Source of the DNA: an uncultured Eubacteriales bacterium
GTDB lineage: Bacteria; Bacillota_A; Clostridia; Christensenellales; Aristaeellaceae
Assembly (NCBI GenBank): GCA_900321945.1
Contig: ONXY01000307.1
Location: 1-7,029, forward strand
Length of the DNA: 7,029 bases
Reading direction: 5' to 3'
Part shown: in pieces, positions 1-4,224 of the stretch
Numbering within the stretch: the first letter of the stretch is position 1
Layout of the letters: the number at the start of each line of letters is the position of its first letter
Notes under the pieces: model-generated
What the model saw: the letters and a program-made list of their open reading frames with translations, nothing else
What the model was told of the DNA's origin: nothing
Database searches by the model: none
Program-made: the position numbers and the translations under genes

Positions 1-54
1 CAGTGCCGATGGTACTTGGCTGGAGACGGCCCGGGAGAGTAGGTCGCTGCCGGA
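1..54 (+). rRNA. 5S ribosomal RNA, 3' part only
   Basis: This is the 3' end of a 5S rRNA; the 5' part lies before the window. The recognisable conserved pieces are GTGCCGATGGTA near the start and GGGAGAGTAGGTCGCTGCCGG at 33-53, which correspond to the GCCGATGGTA and GAGAGTAGG-CGC-GCC blocks of Bacillota 5S rRNAs. The exact 3' end is uncertain by a few bases because the pairing 5' strand is not visible. It is followed after about 8 nt by tRNA-Asn with no terminator between them, so the two are probably cut from one rRNA operon transcript. Confidence 0.9.
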
Positions 55-62
55 TTCCATAT

Positions 63-137
63 TCCTCAGTAGCTCAATGGCAGAGCACCCGGCTGTTAAC
101 CGGGTTGTTGTAGGTTCGAGCCCTACCTGGGGAGCCA
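63..137 (+). tRNA. tRNA-Asn (anticodon GTT)
   Basis: A full cloverleaf can be drawn. The acceptor stem TCCTCAG (63-69) pairs with CTGGGGA (127-133) with one G-T wobble. The D stem is GCTC/GAGC (72-75 with 83-86). The anticodon stem CCCGG/CCGGG (88-92 with 100-104) carries the loop CTGTTAA with anticodon GTT at 95-97, which reads Asn codons AAC and AAU. The variable loop is 5 nt, and the T stem GTAGG/CCTAC encloses TTCGAGC. The discriminator is G134 and the 3' CCA (135-137) is encoded in the DNA. It sits directly behind the 5S rRNA and before a terminator, so it is the last gene of the rRNA operon. Confidence 0.97.
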
Positions 138-140
138 AGA

Positions 141-168
141 AGACCGCTCAGATTGAGCGGTCTTTTTT
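141..168 (+). terminator. Intrinsic terminator of the rRNA-tRNA operon
   Basis: A perfect 9-bp stem, AGACCGCTC (141-149) with GAGCGGTCT (155-163), has a 5-nt loop and runs into six consecutive Ts (163-168). It starts three bases after the tRNA CCA end. This is a textbook Rho-independent terminator and marks the end of the rRNA operon. Confidence 0.95.
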
Positions 169-217
169 CATGCGGACATACGGATTCCGGTCCGGACGGT
201 TTTCATGAGAACACGGC

Positions 218-246
218 TTGATTTAATCCGCTTCCGGTATTAACAT
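218..246 (+). promoter_or_regulatory. Possible sigma-A promoter for the membrane protein gene at 351
   Basis: TTGATT (218-223, four of six matches to TTGACA) is followed by a 17-nt spacer and TAACAT (241-246, four of six matches to TATAAT). It lies between the rRNA operon terminator and the next gene and is the best pair I find in this AT-richer patch. A start near 253 would leave a leader of about 98 nt, in which I see no clear structured RNA. The rest of the 169-350 gap holds only this candidate and the ribosome binding site. Moderate to low confidence. Confidence 0.4.
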
Positions 247-337
247 GGTAGCGCCGCGGATACGGGTTTCCGTGCCGCGCGGGGCTGCCGGAGAGCGTCC
301 GCCGCGGCGGACGGAACCGGACGGTACGGAAATAAAA

Positions 338-353
338 AAGGAGAGACGGTTTG
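338..353 (+). promoter_or_regulatory. Ribosome binding site that sets a TTG start
   Basis: AAGGAG at 338-343 is followed by a 7-nt spacer and the codon TTG at 351. This is the ideal Shine-Dalgarno distance. The first in-frame ATG (codon 12, at 384) has no comparable site and would cut into the membrane segment, so TTG is the preferred start. Confidence 0.8.
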
Positions 354-944
354 AAGGACGGGTGGAAGAAAGCGGGACACCTTATGCTCCGCGCGCTGGG
401 AGGCGCGCTTTCCCTGGCGCTGCTGGCGGGGCTTTATTTCGCGCTGATCATCGGGCAGCCGCAGCGGGAAGAGGAGAAGGAGATCAGGCCTCAGCCGCTG
501 CTGACCGCTTCCCCGGCTGTCAGCATACAGAACGAGGGAGAACTGCGGGCGCTGGTGGCGTCCTTTCCGGCTCCCGTGATGAGCTTTATGAGCGGCTCCG
601 GGATGATTTTCGTCTCCGGCACCTCGACGGACGCGGCCTGGAAGGGAAAGTTCGGACGGGTGGCCTCGCTGTACTGGCAGACGCCGGACGGAGAACCCAT
701 GATTCTCCAGAGCATTTATCCTGCGGAAGCGCTGGATCTGATGGGGAAAAAGGATTATTCCTTCAGCGGCGCGGACGGGCCCGCGCTTTTCGGCCGGACC
801 TCCGTACGGATGGAGAACGGGGATACCGTCCGCCTGCATGTTCAGGCAGAGGGTCAGGGGCTGTACGTGATGACGGTTCCGAAAAGCCTCGGAGGCTCCC
901 TGAGCGATATTTCCCGGTCTGTTCAGCTGTTCGTGGCGGAATGA
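351..944 (+). CDS. Single-pass membrane-anchored protein of unknown function
   Basis: I do not recognise this 197-residue protein. It begins with a short basic segment (MKDGWKKAGH), then a strongly hydrophobic stretch at about residues 11-34 (LMLRALGGALSLALLAGLYF and onward), followed by a charged EEEKE patch at 40-44. The rest, about residues 50-197, has no further membrane segment, so it probably projects outside the cell from an N-terminal anchor or uncleaved signal. That part is rich in alternating hydrophobic and polar residues (GMIFVSG, VASLYWQT, TVRLHVQ, LYVMTVP), which suggests a compact mainly beta fold. No cysteine, metal-binding cluster or catalytic motif stands out. The gene appears monocistronic, with its own candidate promoter upstream and a terminator 17 nt after the stop. 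The reading frame and strong ribosome binding site make it a convincing gene. Its role, perhaps at the envelope, is only a guess. Confidence 0.8.
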   Translation: MKDGWKKAGHLMLRALGGALSLALLAGLYFALIIGQPQREEEKEIRPQPLLTASPAVSIQNEGELRALVASFPAPVMSFMSGSGMIFVSGTSTDAAWKGKFGRVASLYWQTPDGEPMILQSIYPAEALDLMGKKDYSFSGADGPALFGRTSVRMENGDTVRLHVQAEGQGLYVMTVPKSLGGSLSDISRSVQLFVAE

Positions 945-960
945 CCGGCAGCGGACGAAA

Positions 961-987
961 ACACCGGCCGGGCAGCCGGTGTTTTTT
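961..987 (+). terminator. Intrinsic terminator, possibly bidirectional
   Basis: An 8-bp stem, ACACCGGC (961-968) with GCCGGTGT (975-982), has loop CGGGCA and a run of six Ts (982-987) on the plus strand, ending the gene at 351-944. Read on the minus strand, the same stem is followed by a shorter run of four Ts (the As at 958-961), so it may also stop transcripts from the convergent hydrolase gene, whose stop lies about 100 nt away. No other clear feature is seen in 988-1088. Confidence 0.9.
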
Positions 988-1088
988 GCGGCATGACCCG
1001 CCCCGGCGGGCGGAAGCGGGCGCGGATTCCGGCGGAATACGGAACCGCGCGGGAAAAAGCTTCCGGCGTTTCCGGTTCCGCCGCGGGA

Positions 1089-2765
1089 TCAGCGGCAGGA
1101 TTCCATTTCCCGGCGCAGGGCGGCGGCGATATCGGAAAACTCCTCCGGGGCGATTTTGAGCACCTCCCGGTCAAAGGTGAACAGGCCGTTGGTTTCGTCC
1201 TCCACATCGGAGACCTGTGTGTAGACTGTGCCGCAGAGTCCCCGGCGGATCAGGGGCAGAACCTGATTCAGGTACAGGCCGCGGAGATCCCGAAGGAAGG
1301 TTTCCCGGTCCGTATATTTCCGGTATCCGTAGGTCTTTTCCTGATTGAAGCTGTGTTCCGGGATTTTGAGGGACCAGCCGCCGATCTCCGAGAGCAGCAG
1401 CGGAAGCCCGGTTTTTCCGGCATGAAGCTTCTGAAAATAGATATGCAGGCTTTCCACGTCGGTTTTTTTCGGACGAAACCAGCCGGACGCGCTGTCTACG
1501 GGACGGCTGCCGTCCAGGGATTTCAGCCGGTCGTAGGCCCTGTCCGCGAGAAACTGCCCCCACCCCTCGTTGAATATTGTCCAGAGGCAGACGCAGGGGT
1601 GGTTTCCGAGCAGGCGGACCGTCGCGTCCATGGCGGACAGGAAATTCTCCCGCAGCGCGGGATTCCGGTGAAGCCGGGAATCGTTCCGCCGGACGAAGCC
1701 GGCGGTGGGCAGAAGGGTATCCCGGAGAAAGCTGTATTCCCCGCAGCTGACCATGTCCTGAAAAACGATCATTCCCAGACGGTCGCATTCGTAATAAAAC
1801 CGTTCGGGCTCAATTTTGATATGCTTCCGGAGCGTGTTGAATCCCAGCGCCTTCATGGCCAGGATGTCGCGTTTGAAAGCCTCCGGATCCGCGGGCGTGT
1901 AAAGGCCGTCGCTCCAGTATCCCTGATCCAGCAGGCCGTGAAAGAAATAAGGCTTTCCGTTCAGGCAGATCCGGGGCAGGCCGCCGGACCGGCGGACGGA
2001 AACGGTTCTGAGCGCGAAATAGGATTCCACCCGGTCCTCCCCCGAGGCGAGGGCGAAACGATACAGAAAAGGATCCTCCGGACTCCAGGGATGAGGCGCG
2101 TCGAAGGAGAGCCTGACCCGCCCGTCCCGCAGAGGATAGTCCCGCCCGTCCAGGGTCAGGACGCCGTCCTCCGCTCCCTCCGCGCGGATCTCGGCCCAGT
2201 CGGCGCCGCAGGTTACGCTGAGGCTCCGGACGCGGTTTTCCGGCACCGGTTCCAGCCATACGGTCTGCCAGATGCCGGAGACCGGCGTATACCACATGCC
2301 GCCCCGGTTCATCTTCTGCTTTCCCAGGGGATGATCCGGGGACAGATCGTTGACGGCGTAAACCGCCAGCTCGTTTTCTCCGGGCCGGAGCAGATCCGTG
2401 ACGTCGGCGGAGAAAGGAAGATATCCGTTTTCCGAGCGGACGGCGGGAGAGCCGTTGACCCGGACGTCCGCCGTGCGGGAAACCGCGCCGAAATGCAGCA
2501 GGACGCGCCGGTTCCGCCAGGAATCCGGGACGGAAAAGGTCCGGCGGTATTCCATCCGGACGCCGCCGGCCGGGGAGTTCCCGATCCCGGACAGAAGGCT
2601 TTCCGGACAGAAGGGAACCAGGATTTCACCGGAGACGTCTCCCGCCGTATACCGCCACGGGCCGTTCAGACAGAGCCAGTCCGGACGGACGAGACGGGGA
2701 CGGGGATAGGCGTTCCAGGGCATGCCGGAGAGCGCTTTTCCGGCGCCGGTCGGTAATTCTCTCAA
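1089..2765 (-). CDS. Glycoside hydrolase family 2 enzyme (beta-galactosidase/beta-glucuronidase-like), cytosolic
   Basis: A complete GH2 retaining beta-glycosidase of about 558 residues. Numbering here counts from the upstream GTG at 2786; subtract 7 for the preferred start. The N-terminal sugar-binding domain (about 30-180) shows RPDWLCLNGPW, VRVNG and the block WYTPVSGIWQTVWLEP. The immunoglobulin-like middle domain (about 181-270) contains WSPEDPFLY. The TIM barrel (about 271-565) opens with LNGKPYFFHGLLDQGYW and continues with GFNTLRKHIKIEP. The predicted acid/base is E407 in FNEGWG and the predicted nucleophile is E467 in LSEIGGW. The closing signature is YTQVSDVEDETNGL followed by FTFDR. 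No signal peptide is visible, so it should act inside the cell on imported oligosaccharides or glycosides. Family knowledge gives beta-galactosidase, beta-glucuronidase or beta-mannosidase as possible activities, and the sequence does not let me choose. It is shorter than LacZ (about 1,020 residues) and lacks its extra C-terminal domains. The TTG start at 2765 is chosen because the extended -10 promoter puts transcription start near 2791 and AAGGGGG lies 8 nt before that TTG. A GTG at 2786 would sit about 5 nt from the RNA end with no binding site. No transporter or regulator gene adjoins it. Confidence 0.93.
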   Translation of the reverse strand: MRELPTGAGKALSGMPWNAYPRPRLVRPDWLCLNGPWRYTAGDVSGEILVPFCPESLLSGIGNSPAGGVRMEYRRTFSVPDSWRNRRVLLHFGAVSRTADVRVNGSPAVRSENGYLPFSADVTDLLRPGENELAVYAVNDLSPDHPLGKQKMNRGGMWYTPVSGIWQTVWLEPVPENRVRSLSVTCGADWAEIRAEGAEDGVLTLDGRDYPLRDGRVRLSFDAPHPWSPEDPFLYRFALASGEDRVESYFALRTVSVRRSGGLPRICLNGKPYFFHGLLDQGYWSDGLYTPADPEAFKRDILAMKALGFNTLRKHIKIEPERFYYECDRLGMIVFQDMVSCGEYSFLRDTLLPTAGFVRRNDSRLHRNPALRENFLSAMDATVRLLGNHPCVCLWTIFNEGWGQFLADRAYDRLKSLDGSRPVDSASGWFRPKKTDVESLHIYFQKLHAGKTGLPLLLSEIGGWSLKIPEHSFNQEKTYGYRKYTDRETFLRDLRGLYLNQVLPLIRRGLCGTVYTQVSDVEDETNGLFTFDREVLKIAPEEFSDIAAALRREMESCR

Positions 2766-2780
2766 AGACGAAGCCCCCTT
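2763..2780 (-). promoter_or_regulatory. Ribosome binding site and TTG start of the GH2 gene
   Basis: On the minus strand, AAGGGGG (2780-2774) is followed by an 8-nt spacer (CTTCGTCT) and TTG (2765-2763). No Shine-Dalgarno sequence precedes the upstream GTG at 2786, and the ATG at 2723 also has none. The site therefore supports TTG as the translation start. Confidence 0.65.
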
Positions 2781-2797
2781 GCGCACGCTGTGTCCCG

Positions 2798-2826
2798 ATT
2801 ATATCACGCGCGGCCTCAAAACTGAA
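2798..2826 (-). promoter_or_regulatory. Extended -10 sigma-A promoter of the GH2 gene
   Basis: On the minus strand the sequence TGATATAAT (2806-2798) is a perfect extended -10 element, TG-N-TATAAT, with the hexamer at 2803-2798. A weak -35, TTCAGT (2826-2821, three of six), sits 17 nt upstream, which is typical for extended -10 promoters. The predicted RNA start is near 2791, giving a short leader of about 26 nt. I found no convincing catabolite-response element or operator palindrome next to it. Confidence 0.7.
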
Positions 2827-2895
2827 CTGGAACCGGAAAAACGGAGGAATATATTTCAGAATTGTTTCGCAGAAGGGGCAAAACGGAATAAACTC

Positions 2896-2924
2896 TTGAA
2901 GAAAAAGTAAAAATGCGGTAAAAT
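2896..2924 (+). promoter_or_regulatory. Sigma-A promoter of the DUF3298-ftsK operon
   Basis: TTGAAG (2896-2901, four of six) is followed by exactly 17 nt and TAAAAT (2919-2924, five of six). The surrounding DNA is AT-rich in an otherwise GC-rich window. The predicted start is near 2931, leaving an 18-nt leader that contains the ribosome binding site GGAGGG (2936-2941). It is divergent from the hydrolase promoter, and the two -35 boxes lie about 70 bp apart. Confidence 0.75.
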
Positions 2925-2948
2925 ATGATCGTTACGGAGGGATGACGC

Positions 2949-4187
2949 ATGAACGGCAGAAAGCTTCTCTGCGCCGCTCTGTCGGCGTTTTTTATCCGGG
3001 CGGCGGCGATACCGGCCTCCTGTGAGGCGCCGGCGTCCGCGGGACCGGAAGGGCCGGAAACGGCCGCCGCGGCGGACGCGTCCATGGACTGGTTCGAGGA
3101 AAAGGGGCTGACGCTGGGAGAGAGCAGCGTCGCCTATCCGGCTCTGCGGGAAAACACGGTGTCCGGAGAGCTGCGGGAGACTGTCAACAGCCGGATTCTG
3201 GAAGACGGAGGGATCCGGGATTACGTGACGCGGGTGAGCCAGCTGATTTCCGGAGGAAAGCTGAAGGTTTCCTGGCGCGGATGCGTGCTGGGGCCTGTTT
3301 TTTCCTTCGCGGTTTCCGCGGAAGGCGCGGTCGCGACGCCGAGGAACACGTTTGTCTGGACGGGGGGAAACATTGATCTGCGCGACGGGCGCGAGATCGG
3401 CTGGGATGATCTCTTCACCGCGCCCGATGAGGCTCTGAAGGCCGTGGAGGCCTATCTGGAGGACGAAGTGGAGCCGGAGCTCAGCGCCTATCTGCTGAAC
3501 AGCCGGACGCTGCCCGTTCCGGAGCTGTTCCGGATCACGGAGCGCGGCGTGATCCTGATGTATCCCGTCGATCAGCTGTGCACGCTCAGCGACCGGGCGG
3601 GGGATATCCTGATTCCCTGGAGCGTGACGGAACCCTGGCTGAACCGGGCGGAAGACGGCGTTCCGGCGGCCGCGGGTATTACGGACTGGCTGGAGACCGC
3701 GGCGGACGCGCCGGAGGAGGAGATTCGGAGAAACGCGGAGCGGATCCGCGCGGCCGTGGAGGACGGCTCGGTTCCGGGGATCCCGGTAAAGCTGGGGGAC
3801 AGCCTTCAGGCGCTGACGGACGAATGGCGTCTGCTGATCGACCCGGACGTGTATCTCCTCGGGCGGATGTTCTCTCTGGAAGGCGCCTGCTTCAGGGGCG
3901 TTTTCCTGACGACCGATTTCCTCAGCGAAAGCTGGGAGAACAGCGTGGTGGACGGAATCCGGGCGGATCTGGGCAGCCTTTACGGCCTGACGGTGGGAAA
4001 GACGACCCGGGAGGCCTGGATCCGGGCGCTGGGGGAGCCGGAATACACCGCGGAGCTGGATGAAGAGCAGGCGGAGTCGTACAGAACGGTTCCCGGAAAC
4101 CGGGACTATTATTCTTTCGGAGGCCGGCGCCTGGTGCTTCAGGCGGACTCCGAAGGTGTGCTGGCGAGTTTTATTCTGTCGGAATAA
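2949..4187 (+). CDS. Exported DUF3298 (RsiV-like) domain protein
   Basis: A 412-residue protein with an N-terminal signal sequence: basic MNGRK, then a hydrophobic stretch to about residue 24, and an Ala/Pro-rich region with possible cleavage near 27-31. Cys25 lies in PASC, which is a poor lipobox because Pro replaces the usual Leu, so a lipoprotein is less likely. Residues about 50-232 resemble the DUF3298/RsiV C-terminal fold: VNSRI, then [16 protein letters not shown] (a form of the usual DL-TG-E---DLF), then [11 protein letters not shown] and [13 protein letters not shown], matching the closing strand block of that family. Residues about 270-412 form a second region with two loose repeats ([13 protein letters not shown] and [21 protein letters not shown]), each followed by beta segments, similar in style to DUF4309-like domains. 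The role is not known. RsiV itself binds lysozyme and restrains a sigma factor, but no sigma factor gene is adjacent and there is no N-terminal cytoplasmic domain, so I do not claim that function. The ATG start has GGAGGG 7 nt upstream. It ends 34 nt before ftsK with no terminator between them. Confidence 0.85.
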   Translation: MNGRKLLCAALSAFFIRAAAIPASCEAPASAGPEGPETAAAADASMDWFEEKGLTLGESSVAYPALRENTVSGELRETVNSRILEDGGIRDYVTRVSQLISGGKLKVSWRGCVLGPVFSFAVSAEGAVATPRNTFVWTGGNIDLRDGREIGWDDLFTAPDEALKAVEAYLEDEVEPELSAYLLNSRTLPVPELFRITERGVILMYPVDQLCTLSDRAGDILIPWSVTEPWLNRAEDGVPAAAGITDWLETAADAPEEEIRRNAERIRAAVEDGSVPGIPVKLGDSLQALTDEWRLLIDPDVYLLGRMFSLEGACFRGVFLTTDFLSESWENSVVDGIRADLGSLYGLTVGKTTREAWIRALGEPEYTAELDEEQAESYRTVPGNRDYYSFGGRRLVLQADSEGVLASFILSE

Positions 4188-4210
4188 AGCCGCGGATACA
4201 GGAAAGAGAC

Positions 4211-4224
4211 GGAGGAAACAGATG
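4211..4224 (+). promoter_or_regulatory. Ribosome binding site of the ftsK-family gene
   Basis: GGAGG at 4211-4215 lies 6 nt before the ATG at 4222, inside the 34-nt gap after the upstream stop codon. There is no terminator or clear promoter in the gap, which supports cotranscription. Confidence 0.8.

Noticed and set aside
1045..1088. Possible minus-strand terminator just after the GH2 stop (GC-rich inverted segments followed by five Ts)
   Set aside because: The best stems are only 4-5 bp with a poor loop, or are separated from the T run, so it is not a convincing hairpin.
245..1159. A 304-codon plus-strand frame overlapping the TTG-started gene
   Set aside because: Arg/Gly-rich product with no membrane segment or domain, no ribosome binding site before its ATG, and it runs through the terminator at 961-987. 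The overlapping frame from 351 has all the gene signals.
993..2756. A 587-codon open frame on the plus strand opposite the GH2 gene
   Set aside because: It is the antisense shadow of a clear GH2 enzyme. It has no ribosome binding site at its start, overlaps the whole hydrolase and shows no recognisable fold.
2827..2895. Possible operator or catabolite-response element between the divergent promoters
   Set aside because: Short partial matches such as TTCAG-like pieces are present, but there is no clean palindrome and no good match to the TGWNANCGNTNWCA pattern.
2949..3030. Lipoprotein signal in the DUF3298 protein (Cys25)
   Set aside because: The residues before the cysteine are PAS, without the Leu/Val/Ile expected three residues upstream. 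An ordinary cleaved signal peptide fits better.
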